Assembly: GCA_026873275.1 (NCBI GenBank) | Contig: JANTUC010000005.1 | Coordinates: 372,001 to 436,000 of the forward strand | Direction of reading: 5' to 3' | Length of the DNA: 64,000 nucleotides | From: Pseudopithomyces maydicus | Taxonomy: Eukaryota > Ascomycota > Dothideomycetes > Pleosporales > Didymosphaeriaceae | In this document: in pieces, positions 35,572 through 47,035 of the stretch | Numbering within the stretch: the first letter of the stretch is position 1 | How the letters are laid out: each line of letters begins with the position of its first letter | The notes under the pieces: model-generated | What the model saw: the letters and a program-made list of their open reading frames with translations, nothing else | What the model was told of the DNA's origin: nothing | The model's database searches: none | Position numbers and translations under genes: made by a program

Positions 35572-36115
35572 TGCATTTCTCGGGCTTGTTGTACAAATAG
35601 ACGTAGGAGGTACGCATGCGTCGCGGGCTGGAGCGACTCGCAAAACTTAACACGGCGTTTTTGGAGAGCAAAATAAACTGGGTGTAATGATGACACCAAG
35701 AGCTTCTGGGGCGGCGTTCTGTATGCTTGTATATTCTCGAAGAGATGAGATTCCAGCGCAACGACTTCTAATACGGTATAAAGGGAAAGGGGGTTATATC
35801 CTGGAGCTCGTCGTTGATCACATACCCCTCTGCTGAATGTAGTTTTTAATGGCTGGACATGAGGCGCTATTGGCAGGTCTTGGATAATTTCACGACTGGG
35901 ATGCCAGGCAGCTTTCATTACCAGAATCAAAGCAGACATGCATGCATGTCAATCATAATGAACTTGAGCAATGACCGAAACCTTTCCAATGTAAAGCCAT
36001 GGTTCTTACAGTAATGGGGAGCCGCACGGATCAACGTTTCTCCTGCTTGGCGTTCCGGTGGGCTGTTCCTGCCTTTGTGGCCATCACCACATTTCCTCGA
36101 TTGCATCGCTTCGAT
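35572..36115. other. Intergenic region, kinase / Clr5 gene
   Basis: 540 bp; 3' end of the kinase gene and promoter of the next. No other gene seen. Confidence 0.4.
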
Positions 36116-38391
36116 ATGGTATACAACTGGGATGGCAAGGAAACAGCATGCTATCGTTTGTACGTGCAAGAGAGAAGGAGCTTGAACGAGGTAGTGGAGT
36201 ATTGGGAACAGCGGGGCTTCACGCCGAGGTACGTAATTGCATGATTGGGGATATGGCACGCCATACAAGTCGCGTCCGCCTGTATCACGCAACCTCACTA
36301 AGCGTTCATGGACGTTTAGCTAATTGCAATATAGTAAACGTGCCTTCCAAACGCAGTTCAAGGTAAGATAACGAATCTTTTGTTTGAAAAATTTCAGACG
36401 TCATGTTCCTTCATTCCCCGTGTTCCATCACACTCTGTATGCCTGTCATAGCTAACACGCGTGCAGCGCTGGGGTTTTCCGAGTAAACAAAACCCAGCCC
36501 ACAATGACCATGCCCTTACATCCCGCGTAAAGGAACTATGGGAGAAGAATACGACACAAAAGGATATGCTGGATGTGCTCCAGGCTGAAGGGTTCCGGAT
36601 TGGCGACCGGGAGCTTATGCGATTACGAACACGATTCAAATTGTTTCTGAGAGAGCGCAGAAGTAAGCAAGATAACGTTGGAACACAAGATAGAAGTTCG
36701 AGGGCCCAGAGAGAAGGCTCTTCCATAGAAGGACGTGATCCAATAGATCAACTAGCAGCTGCAATTCTTCAGGAAGCAGGCTCAGAGGGATCTGAAGGTG
36801 AACATGTCCATCAAGAAGAATCCCGAATCGAATCTCCAGCAGAGCCTCTTGACTCAACGGAAGCGCTTCGCCGACAACTTCGCCAGCAAGAACTCCAAGC
36901 CGAGAGCGATGAGAAATGGCGGGCGCGCAAACGGCGACGAAGGACAAGAGGCTGGGCTGGTCTCCCTGCTGACGCACCAGGCGAACCACCTCGATTCCCA
37001 TCTGAAACGACCTTGGACGAGAGCAAAGCATATCTTAATCTTGATAATAGATTATATGCACAAATACGAGACAAGTTTCAAGTTATCTGCCGGGACCAAG
37101 GCGTCATCAAGAAAACCGTCGCTGGGCCGGAGAAGTGGGCAGGTCTACTGCGATGTTTGATCAGAGAGAGCCGGCATCTATCACCCATCTTCCAACAGTT
37201 CCCAGAGGTATTCACCCAAGTTGACGCCTTGTGGAAACCAAAGACCTACCAGACGCTGTCACTGGACGTCATATGTCAGGATGTCACGAAACGTATGCGA
37301 GTGATGGAAACCCGGATGAGCATCCCGGAGGCAAAGAGTGCGCTTAGTCTGAATCCTGCGCAGACCCGCGAGGTGAAACATGCCTTCCACGATATACTCA
37401 AGGCAGATCACTTCACCAACAAGTTCGAAGCGGGCGAGCGACACTGGAACGAGCTCAAGCAACGCTGGGTCGATGGCTCTGATCTTCTCAAGGTAGCCGT
37501 CACAGCCGATCTGGGAGAAGCCGAACGTACCCACAGGCTCCGTGCCATCGAAGTACTAGCCCGCGACGTGATGAAGCGGCTCCGGGCCGAAAGTACGCGA
37601 ATCTCAAGAGAGTCAGGCCAAATCGACAAAGCCACGCATCGCGGTCCCGGCCCCGGTCCCGCTCCGCCCTCAATGCCACACGCATCCTCCCGACCCAGCA
37701 CCACGCGCGGCAACAGCGCCGGGAACAAACTCCCCAACGCCAACCCACGCCACGACAACAACGGACCCCGGGGCCCTCCAACAATCGACGCGGACCCAAA
37801 CTTCCAGATCGATCCCTCTCTCCTCCTAGCCGCCAGCGACGCCGCCATCCTACCTAGCCCTAACCCCCTTCCGCACACTCCCCAACACCAACCCCAACAC
37901 CCGGACTACCACTCCGGCTCCCAACCCAACCACTCGCACAACCACACACAGGACCCCGGCCCCAACGCCCAGCGCGCTGCCCTCCCCCCACAACAACAAC
38001 AGCCACACCCGCACCCGCACACGCACAACACCTCGCCCCTGCATCCGCCTTCCGCACCCCCCTTGCTCCCCCTACACCAGCACCACCAATCCCCTGCCAA
38101 TCTACTTCCGCCTCGACCCCCAAAGCGTGACGCCCCTCCCGCACAAGACCGTCTGGCTCAGCGTCCTGCAGGGCCGCCAGGGCGTCGACGACGTCCGCAC
38201 GTTGGCCGCGAGGGAGCACCCTGGGACGGTGGTGCTCGGGCTCCAGGGGGTGCTCGCGTCGCGTGGGGGGAGGTCAAGGTTGGGATTGATGACGATAGCG
38301 AGATGGGGGCGTATTTGGGGCATGTGAGGGGGGGACGGGCGGTGGGGGTGGGAAGGCGACGTTTGTGGTGCTTTTGGGGGTGGGGGGGTAG
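36116..38391 (+). CDS. Clr5-domain protein (putative nuclear regulator)
   Basis: Short first exons, missed by simple open-frame searches, complete the N-terminal Clr5 domain: 36116-36228 (MVYNWDGKETACYRLYVQ, then SLNEVVEYWEQRGFTP), 36335-36362 (SKRAFQTQFK) and 36467 onward (RWGFPSKQNPAH). This is followed by an HTH-like unit VKELWEKNTTQKDMLDVLQ. Then come a long helical, charged region to about 37600 and a Pro/His/Gln-rich stretch. The conserved C-terminal part reads IYFRLDPQSVTPLPHKTVWL, REHPGTVVLGLQGVLAS, DDDSEMGAYLGHV and KATFVVLLG before TAG at 38389-38391. That last part needs frame corrections in the C- and G-rich DNA after about 38040, including the G6 run at 38265-38270; four added bases in total give 690 codons. 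Clr5 proteins are fungal and often nuclear; function is not known. Confidence 0.8.
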
Positions 38392-39358
38392 GGGGTTTTT
38401 GGGGAGGGGAGGGAGGGAATGGGTGGGATGGTGGGAGGAAGGGCCGGGGAGGGGTGGTGGACCGGTGTTAGAGTTGTTTATCCGTTTCTGCCGACGTTCG
38501 GGGAGGTGCTCTGGGCGCCCGGATGGGCTACGCTAACGTGTGCGTTGTGGGACTTGCGAGTTGGTATACATAGTGGTGAGTTCGAGGCTGCTGGAGGGAT
38601 GGGTTGGGAAGATAGGATAGATAGTTCGGAAGTTGGTTCGGGGACGAAGTGAGACGCTGCGACGGTGGGTGGGCAAGAGCGTGAAGGCACGCGATGCAGA
38701 ATGAATGCACCGTTCTGTCGGTATACACTAGTATCCATAGTATGGTCGTCGTCTGATATCCCATTTCGTGGGGTCGTAATGGATGCCCTTTGAAGTGTAG
38801 CAATGCCACATCCTACAGTATCTATACCAGATTCACACAGAGATAATCCATACGCATGAGCACGGCAATGGAATGACGAGAACATTAACCGTCATCATGC
38901 ACCGTTTATATAGATAAGCCTAAAAGGTGGGTACTGGTGCATTTTGAGTTTTGCTAAGGCGTGTTTATTTGGTTATCTCTGGGGGTTGATTGGTCAGGGT
39001 GTGAGGCTTATGGGTTAGGGTATGTGTAGATATTAGGTAGCGGGAGCAGGAATGGGACAACAGCTTTACTTGTAAAAACGATTATATAAAAGGGGAAGGT
39101 GAGGGTGAAAGTAAAAATAAAAATAAGGGTATAAAGGGTGAAAGTGAGGTGAAAGTGAAAGTGAAGGTGAAGGTAAATATAATAGTACTATTAACTACTA
39201 TATCCGTTCATTCATGTTACCTAGGCAACCTGCTACTTTAGAATACCCTAACTCCCTACACACTCTAGTCACACATTTCTCTAAAAAAACACACACACAT
39301 CACACAACGCACACATATGCAGGACTCACACAATAAGAAGAAATCCTGAATTCTCCCC
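38392..39358. other. Intergenic, G-rich then purine-repeat DNA
   Basis: About 970 bp. 38392-38470 is almost pure G on this strand; 39080-39180 consists of degenerate GTGAAA/GTGAAG repeats. No gene seen. A single TTAGGG near 39015 is not a telomere. Confidence 0.5.
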
Positions 39359-40280
39359 CTACTGCAAATTCACAAACAACCCCCCATCCACCAGCAACTG
39401 CGCCCCCGTCACATACCCACTCAACGCCTCGCACCCCAAGAACACCGCCGGCCCCACCAAATCCCCCGTCACGCCCGTCCTCCCCAACGGTATCCTCCCC
39501 TCCATGTACCTCCTCTTCTCCTCGTTCTCCAGATCCTTGTCGTTCAGCTGCGTCTTGATGGTACCGGGTAGCAACGCATTGCACCTGATGCCGTGCTTGC
39601 CCAGCGCGCACGCAGCGGACTGGATGAGGGAGAGGACGCCGGCCTTGGTGGGCGTGTAGTGCGCTTGCTGGGCGCCGCCGACGAGCGCGGAGATGGAGGA
39701 TATCCCGATTATGGAGCCGCCTGGGGGGACTGCGTGGTCATTTGGGTGGCGGCGGCGTGGATGGTGTTGAAGGCGCCGGTGAGGTTGGCGGTGAGGTGGG
39801 TGGTCCAGAGGGTGGGGGTTATGCTGGGGGTTGTGGTGTTAGCGGGCATACACTTGTATATACTTTTATATGTGTACATCTATATCTCTCTCGCTGCAGG
39901 CCAGCTTGAGGAAGGAAGAGGACTGCCACGTACTCGAGGAACTCCTTAAACTCGCAAATCCCCGCATTGCTCACGATAATATCCAACCTGCCCCATCGCC
40001 TCACCACCTCCGCAACCAGCTTCTTGCCCGTCTCGGGGTCGCCCACGTCCCCCGGGATCTCTGCCACGCGCTTCTCTGCCTCCTCCTTGCTCCCCAGTAT
40101 ACCCGCCGCCTCATCGAGCAGCGTCTGGAACTGCGATGCGGACTTCTCGTCGCCAAAGTGGTTGATCGCGACGTTGGCGCCGTGAGCGATGTACCCGAGG
40201 GCAATTGCGCGCCCGATGCCAGTCACGCCGCCGGTTACGGCTGCGGATTTGCCGGCGAGGAGCTGTGCGGGATTGGACAT
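39359..40280 (-). CDS. LRA1: L-rhamnose 1-dehydrogenase (SDR family)
   Basis: Oxidises L-rhamnose to L-rhamnono-1,4-lactone with NAD(P), the first step of the fungal non-phosphorylated L-rhamnose route, in the cytosol. SDR signatures: TGGVTGIGRA at the nucleotide-binding turn, SNAG, catalytic Ser in GISSISALVGG and Tyr/Lys in HYTPTKAG. The run of LGKHGIRCNALLPGTI, YMEGRIPLGR and the end QLLVDGGLFVNLQ is the hallmark of the yeast enzyme (Rha1/Lra1). Exons are 40280-39934 and 39823-39359 with a 111-bp GT-AG intron that restores EFLDITPTLW. One base is missing in the six-base run at 39723-39728, just before GSIIGISS; with it the length is 271 codons. The ATG at 40280 matches the family start; an upstream in-frame ATG would add 23 residues. 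The lactonase gene next door supports the call. Confidence 0.9.
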
Positions 40281-40638
40281 TGTGGGTGGGTGCGTGTCGG
40301 TGTGTACGATGGGAGGGGTGGATGCGGGGGGTCGCGGGGGGTGAATCACGGTGGTCGCGAGGGCAGTGAGGAAGGAGGGAGGAGGGAAAGGCGAGGAGAG
40401 AGAATTGAGGAAAGGCGCGAAGATTCTGAGGACCTCATGATGCGGATGTGTGCTGGCTGCGGCAGTGTGGTTCGGCGCACGCGTTTAGGTGGGGTGGGGG
40501 AGCTCGAGAGCTAGGGCTCGGGGGAAAAGGTACCGACGGTATCTCGTGCTGTAAGTAAGGGACAAACAACACGGAATTGCCAAGGACAAAGATAAATTCA
40601 AGTTTAGGGAAAGTGCGAATGAAAAAGCATGAATTTGT

Positions 40639-41852
40639 TCAAAACTTCTCGATCCCATAAGCACGCGCCGCAGTCTTCCCCCAGATCCACTCCCTTTCCT
40701 CCTCACTTAGACCTTTCTCCTCCAGCCACTTGTCAACGACCTCAGTCCAATATGCCCAGTTTCCTTCCTCGCCCTTTGGACCGCCAACGTTGCAGACAGG
40801 CCAATCGCTTCCAAACATAATTCTGTCGGCGCCGAAGCTCTGGAGTACGTGGTCCAGATACGGCTTCAACGCCTGCAGAATCTCCTCCGCAGATGACGGC
40901 GTAGGACTGGGCGAGAACTCATTCAGCGCGCCACTTAGCTTCATGTAGATGTTAGGCCGCGACGATAGGTGTGCGACCGCGGCTTTCCAACGCTCGAAGC
41001 CATCCCACTCGGAGCTTGAAAGATCGGGTTTGCAGAGATGATCTACCACAGACGTTAGCCGCTTCGTACAAACATTGCTTTCGAAAACAGGAGAACCCTC
41101 TTCCCCCAGAAACAACCATATATAAGAAAAGACTGAAAAGAACTTACTCAACACAAACACCACCCCTTCCCCCACCCCCTCCACCAAACCCCTCACCACC
41201 TCCACCGTCCCAACCCCATCCCTATGCCCATCAACCCCAACATCAAACACCAGCCTCCTCCCTCTCCGCCATCCCCCCTCCACCCACACATGCCCTCCTC
41301 ACATTCCCCCCAAACCACTCGTTCCCAACAATCCCTCCAACCTCCTCCGCCGTCCTCCCCTGCAACAAATACCTAAACCCCACCACCCTCCCCCACGCCT
41401 CCTCCCCCAACACCTCCCGCGCAACCTTCAAATACGCCTCGAAAACATCACCCGGCAAATGAAACGGCGCCCAAACCACCAACCCCCCAAGCCTCTCCCC
41501 ATCGCGCCTCCCCGCCCCATCCCCGTCCTGGACCTCCCCCGTCACGAGGCGTCGCAGAAAGGCCAATTCCTCGAGCGGGGCCCTCGCCCAGTCCTTCAGC
41601 TTTGTGAGGTTCTGCTCGGGGGTGTCGTCGGCGGGGGAGATGGGTGGGGCAGGGGTGGGCAGGTGGCGGTCTGTTTCGACGTAGATGAAGGTGGAGGGCT
41701 GGTTGGGGGCGGAGGCGGTGGCGGTGGTGTAGTCTTGGATGCCGTGGCGCTTGGCGAGGGGGTTGGAGGGGGTCATCCAGGTGTGGTCTTGGGGGAGGTG
41801 GCGGTTGAGGGCCAGAGGTGGATGTGGGAGTCTAGGATTTTGGGGGAGGCAT
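40639..41852 (-). CDS. LRA2: L-rhamnono-gamma-lactonase (amidohydrolase 2 family)
   Basis: Hydrolyses the lactone made by the neighbouring dehydrogenase to L-rhamnonate. It starts MPPPK..LDSHIHLW, the metal-binding HxH of the amidohydrolase TIM barrel, and continues with FIYVETDR, VVWAPFHLPGDVFEAYL, VVGFRYLLQG, LVFDVGVDGH, NHLCKPDL, PNIYMKLSGALNEF and the C-terminal IMFGSDWPVCNVGG with its metal-ligand Asp. Exons are 41852-41148 and 41042-40639; the intron (41147-41043) is GT-AG. Frame breaks lie at T4 41838-41841, at GGG 41809-41811 and around the C6 run at 41273-41278. Four added bases make 371 codons. It is on the same strand as the dehydrogenase and 359 bp upstream of its ATG. The family also contains fuconate and galactarolactone hydrolases; the neighbour makes rhamnose the best substrate. 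Confidence 0.83.
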
Positions 41853-44800
41853 GGTGGGTGGGGTGGAGGAATAGATGGAGAGAGAGAGAAAGAGAGAGAG
41901 GAATTCAAAATGGTTGTATGGTGGGTTCTGCTTGGGTTTCCTCTTGGTCTCGTGGTTGCGTTGTTTGTGTATGTGTATGGGGCCTGGGGAAGAGTGAGGC
42001 ACGTGGTGCTGGTGGAGCCCTGGAGAGGGATAGCTCGGATTGGCGGGGTAAATACGTCCGAAATGGGATATTGAGGGGAAGTGACGATGGGGGTAAAAAG
42101 GGTAGTCTACCACCAAGAAATGACCAATGCTATGGACTGTTCACCTATTGATTGAGACTATCAGCAACAAGACAAGATCGTGGAAGGATCAGGCCAGGAA
42201 ATCGTGGTGCCCAAGGATCTATTACTGCCTGGATGATGGCGATGGAGGGATCTAGCGAGGCAGACAATCGATCAGACTACGCAATACATCAACCATCGAT
42301 ACAAAGCGGCACTCAATCTACTTATACGAGATGGACGTATTACTGTAAAGCGCAGATGTTCCCATCGAAAGTGCGAGCTCAACTGTGGCTGATGAGTCTC
42401 TCCACCTCTGTACATCCCTAAGAGGAGCACGATCAAGCATCGAGCGCATGCATGCTAGCACGGTGGGACTTGTACCTGTCTGTCTGTCCTGTCTGTCCTG
42501 CCTGCTCCTCGAAAACAGCAATGCCCCGCTGCATACGGTCGTCTGTGGGGTCGATCTCAGTCGATTTTTGTACGCCTTGCAAGTGCGACCGAGCATGTAG
42601 GTACTTCACACCCTTGTCCCGTTCGGTACTAATCCAGCTTGGCTCGCAGGCATCCCGCGCGTACAGGCCACCCACGCAAACGCTTAAGCGCGGTATTACT
42701 TGTGTCTGGCCTCAATGCGAAACTTTTACTCCACACATGGTCATGCAAATAGACGCAGCACAGTGGGCAAATAGTGGGGTTGGCTATAAAACCCTTGTTC
42801 TGTACCCGCGGCAGCCTCAGCTTCCCAATGAGGCAATGAGGGGCATCTCGGAGCCGGAGGCAAGCATGCCGACCAAACCCCTCCTCCGGGCTTCTCGCAT
42901 ACACCTACCTGCTGTATGGCAGGTCGCGGAGCTGGAGCGACGGTGCACCCGACGATGAACCGGCAGTGACAGTTTCAACAGGCCGGATGTTGCCGTTGCT
43001 TGGGCCGAAGAACGAGTCCCGCAGTCCAGTGTGGGCCTCGATTTGCATAAGTATGGTAGTACGCCGTCAACACGACTACCACCTTGCTCTTTTCAGCGGG
43101 GCAAGGCCCGCCTCGGCGCTTTGCATGGTACCTGTCCGTCCCATTCGTGATAAGGCGAAATGACAGACTGCGCCTCTAGCCGCGTTAACAGGAGGATGCG
43201 AACGCGAAACTGCACGTGAAGCCTTCCGCTATGACTAAGACCTCGGATTCCGGCTCAAGAGCCTTCTGCTCACCCCACACGACCCTGGAGACCATCAGCA
43301 AGCTATGGCCTTTGCCGCATGCGACCCACGATTCGCCTCGATCGCGGTCTATTTGTATAGGCAGCCTAGCAGAGCAAACGCTGATCTGCCAGATAGGCAT
43401 GACTCGTGCCCATCGAACGAGAACCAGATCGGAAAGCCGCCCCGACGAGTCACAAGTTTACTATAATCCGGGGATATCGTCGCCCACACCATGTCCTTGC
43501 GCGCGCGCGTGATCGTGGCACGTCAAAACCAGACACGAGTTGTGCCGAACATCTTCTCCGAGGTACAGCATCGTGTTGGCATGACGATGCAGAATCATAG
43601 AGCTGCAAGTCATTTTAGGTTGCATTGCGTTGAATGCCATCGCCTAACTGTAGTAGCTCTTATGTGGCTAGACCGGAGCGCTAGATTCGGTGCAAGAAAC
43701 TGGTATTCTGCCAAGTGGTACGATGGAAGCGTCAGATTTCAGATTCGTCCCGCCAGGGTCTTTCCAATCCCTCAACTCGTGTTACTCACTTTTGGCTACC
43801 CATGTGATCATGCGTTCCGACGTCCAAGTCGATACAATAGTGTCGCGCTATGTAATTGGCCGTCATCTAACTGCGAACATGATGGAGCTATTGCTAGGGC
43901 TGATGATCGTCACCTGGGGAGACTCGGTTTCGTATTAGTGATGTCCAGTAGCGATGGCGAGGCCAGGGTATGACCGTCGAATGCAAGCCTTTTATTCCGA
44001 AGCGGCATATCTGGCCTGGTTTTCTACTGCTTACACGAAACGGTTCGTGCATCGAGGGCGTCAGTATTGCTGATTACGCGTACGTTCCGCGGCCCATCTA
44101 TCCACCACTCGAAATGCCATGCTCGAGTGATATTGCATATACAAATCTATATGGAACATGATAACACCTTATTGCACCGGAGACTAACAGCTCTCCATGA
44201 CCTGTCATTCGTGGGCTTGCGGTCCGTGACAAGATGGCCATGGTGCACCACAAGCACAGCTAGTCGACCTCGTTACGGGAAGAATCTTGGTTCATCTTGG
44301 ATATCCGCAGACGCATGCAGAATCTTCCCGAGTAGTGCATTTGAAGAATCGAGTTTGGGTCTCTGGTGATTTCAGTTGTTATGGTGATCGGCTTCCGTAG
44401 AGACTAAGAGTGCTATTAATGTGACATCTCGACTGGGGTAGCAGTGGGCCCGTCGTACGCAAGCTTGCACTGTACTAACAAGGACATCTGTTCGAAGTTG
44501 GTCCTAACTGTGCGGCTGGCCGGCGGTCGGAACTGGAAAGATCTGATTGTTTCAAGTGCCCGTAGAGAGGCAAGGTCGAATCCTGCTCCTACAAGGGAAG
44601 AAGGGTGGTTGGACACACATGGCGGCGCTTGATGAATGGATTTGCTGGAGGATTGTGAAGATTATAACATGCAAGGATCAAACGGTCAAGGCTAATGTAT
44701 CTCGATATCAGAAATGACAGAGGCTTGTTCTGGCCTGGTTTGCGGCTGAAGTGTAGCGATGGCACATTCACGTCCGATGCATTGCCCCGGATGAAGCACG

Positions 44801-45013
44801 GAGAAGCAAGCGTGGGAAGTGCTGCTGAACGGTGAGGATGAGGCACGGAAATCCACACTTCGGCAGATGCTTCGTGTTACCTGTTGAAGCGAGGAGACAT
44901 TGGCGAATGAGAAAGTACGAAAAAATTTTGCGCGGACCCAGCAACGTGGAAAGCATCTGAGTTGCGGGCCTGAGAGTCTTACCAGCGTCTCTGGTCGAGG
45001 AGATCAGGCGATT

Positions 45014-45061
45014 CGTCTGTGGGAGCGTCTGTGGGAGCGTCTGTGGGAGCGTCTGTGGGAG
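45014..45061. repeat. 12-bp tandem repeat, 4 perfect copies
   Basis: The unit CGTCTGTGGGAG is repeated four times without change. Confidence 0.95.
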
Positions 45062-45611
45062 GTGGGTAACAACTGGAGGCTTGGAAGGCGTGCACAAGGA
45101 GACGGAAATGGTATACAGTAGGCTGTGACGTCCCCCCAAGCAGTGGTTCCTGAGCGGTTCATTTGGGCTTGGCGCGCCTGCATCGCTACGTCGACGCTGC
45201 AGAGGTGCGTGGAGTCTGATGGCGAGATAGGTAGGCGGCAAAGCCGGCGCCATTAGTCGTGGGTAGCAGCACGGCACACGAGTTGCTCTGGTCTGGTTGC
45301 GCATGGGCGTTCCTTCCCCGTAGGCGAACGGTGTGCATTTGGTTTGCATCGGGGAGACGGAACAGACGTGGGTTGCATGCAGTTGTGGCTATCAAATTGA
45401 TGAGAGTGTCTTGGATGGTTGCCCATCAGGCTATGCTATGACGAGCACTGACGAGCACGAGATGTGCGTCGGCGCGGTGCGCGGTGTCCCTCGGGCGCAG
45501 GCGCGGTCAGCTGGTGCTACTGTACCTACGTACGGCCTACTGTAGGTGGTGGCCGTGGACTGCGGGAGACGGGAGATGACAGGCATAAGGTTTGGACAGG
45601 TCGTAAGGGTC

Positions 45612-45638
45612 CTGTGGCAGCTGTGGCAGCTGTGGCAG
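45612..45638. repeat. 9-bp tandem repeat, 3 copies
   Basis: The unit CTGTGGCAG occurs three times in a row. Confidence 0.9.
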
Positions 45639-45687
45639 ATGGTCGCGCACCGCCCGCCCCCTGGCCCCGCGGGTGACGCTCGCGCAG

Positions 45688-45723
45688 GCTGTCGCTGTCG
45701 CTGTCGCTGCCGCTGCCGCTGCC
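45688..45723. repeat. 6-bp repeat GCTGTC/GCTGCC
   Basis: Three GCTGTC units followed by three GCTGCC units. Confidence 0.85.
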
Positions 45724-45928
45724 GGCGGGCCTCTCGTGCGCTGGCCCTGGATGGGACGGTGCTTCCTGGACGGTGCTTCCCTGGACGGTGCTCCCTGGAC
45801 CTGCCTGGCCCTGCCTGCCTGGCTGTGCTGTGACGGACGGCCGAGGGTCGGCTCGATAAGAGAGGGCCCGCAGACATGCTGCGGGTGGTGTTGGTGGTCA
45901 AAGTAGCCCCCCGACCGACCACCATGCC

Positions 45929-45960
45929 ATTGACCCATTGACCCATTGACCCATTGACCC
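45929..45960. repeat. 8-bp tandem repeat, 4 copies
   Basis: The unit ATTGACCC occurs four times without change. Confidence 0.95.
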
Positions 45961-46454
45961 CTCAGCGCCATCGGGGCTTGCTAGGCTAGCGTGCCCACAC
46001 TGCACCTCGTCCAATGCAGCCACGCAGGCACGCAAAGCGAGAAAAACACCGCACCAGCTCTGGCGCTCGATACGCCCGACGCAGGCCACCAAACAGCCGC
46101 CAGCTTCTTCCGCAGCAGCCCACCGAGGAGGCGCCTGCATCCATCCTCGAACCCTGGGGGCATGCTGGTACCGGTACATGCAGACGTGTACCTACTCCGA
46201 CACAATCCCTTGACACCTTCCGCCTTGGACAAGAGGCTCGTCGGGCCTATGTCCCTCTCGACCTGGCCTGAACTCCCCCAGCCAACCTAAGCCTGTGCAG
46301 CGCGGGTGTCCAGGGTGTCTGGGTCCAAGTGTGGGCGAGGGCGCGGGAGATGGTTCGCGCTACGGGCAGCCCGTGCATGCCTGCCGAGGTGCGAGGATCC
46401 TCGACGATGATGGATGGATGCATGGCTGCTTTCCGCATGACGGCCGCTGTCGCT

Positions 46455-46560
46455 GTGGTGGTGGTGGTGGTGGTACTGCTGCTGCTTGTGGCCGTGGTGG
46501 TTGTCGCCGTGGTCGCGGTGATGGTGGTGGTGGTAATCGTTGTGGTAATGGTGGTGCCAT
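46455..46560. repeat. GTG-rich trinucleotide region
   Basis: A run of six GTG units at about 46457-46474, followed by many more imperfect GTG/GTC/GTT triplets to 46560. Confidence 0.8.
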
Positions 46561-47035
46561 CCATTGCTGGTGGTGGCAATCCCCGCGATTAACTTTGGCA
46601 CTGTGTCGCCCCAGCTCGTACCTCTTCGGCACCTGGCTATGAAATCACAACTACAAGCGAGTGCGGAGACCAGTGGCAGATACGGAAGCGCACAAGGCGC
46701 TGGTGCTTTTTGATAGACTACATGGTCGCCATCCCAAAAATGCTCATACTTGAAGAACGCTACAATTTGCAGAGTAAAAAATGTCCGCGGACCCGTCAAA
46801 CGCCTTGCTGAACGCCGTGTATCCGTCCGGTGCCTTTTATTGCCCCAAGCAACTCCCATGGCTGATCCCGATAGAGAAGAGTACGACAACGAGAAAACAA
46901 TGGTGGAATGGCCTCTATCGACCCTCGGGGGTCATGCAGCGGATCGTCGTGTGCGTCTAAATTACTGCTTTCCTAAGCCGCCAAGCGGCGCCTCAACTAG
47001 CCGGGGGTCGGCTGGCCAAACAAGAAGGCACAACC

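Larger units (their letters stand above)
41853..47035. other. Gene-poor stretch with GC-rich minisatellites
   Basis: About 5.2 kb. I found no frame with a recognisable domain, no splice pattern joining frames and no transposase or reverse transcriptase motif. Between 45.0 and 46.6 kb there are at least five separate tandem repeats (listed individually). His- and Thr-rich frames at 46.2-46.9 kb are products of a GTG/CAC repeat. Confidence 0.5.

Noticed and set aside
39000..39200. Telomere-like DNA
   Set aside because: Only one TTAGGG; the rest is irregular GTGAAA/GTGAAG repeat.
44505..44605. tRNA-like pattern (GGCCGGCGGTCGGAAC and GGTCGAATCC)
   Set aside because: D-arm- and T-arm-like words occur at plausible spacing, but acceptor ends do not pair and there is no proper anticodon stem; at best a decayed tRNA.
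45014..45061. CRISPR-like or spacer-type array
   Set aside because: Units are directly adjacent with no spacers, and the genome is eukaryotic; it is a minisatellite.
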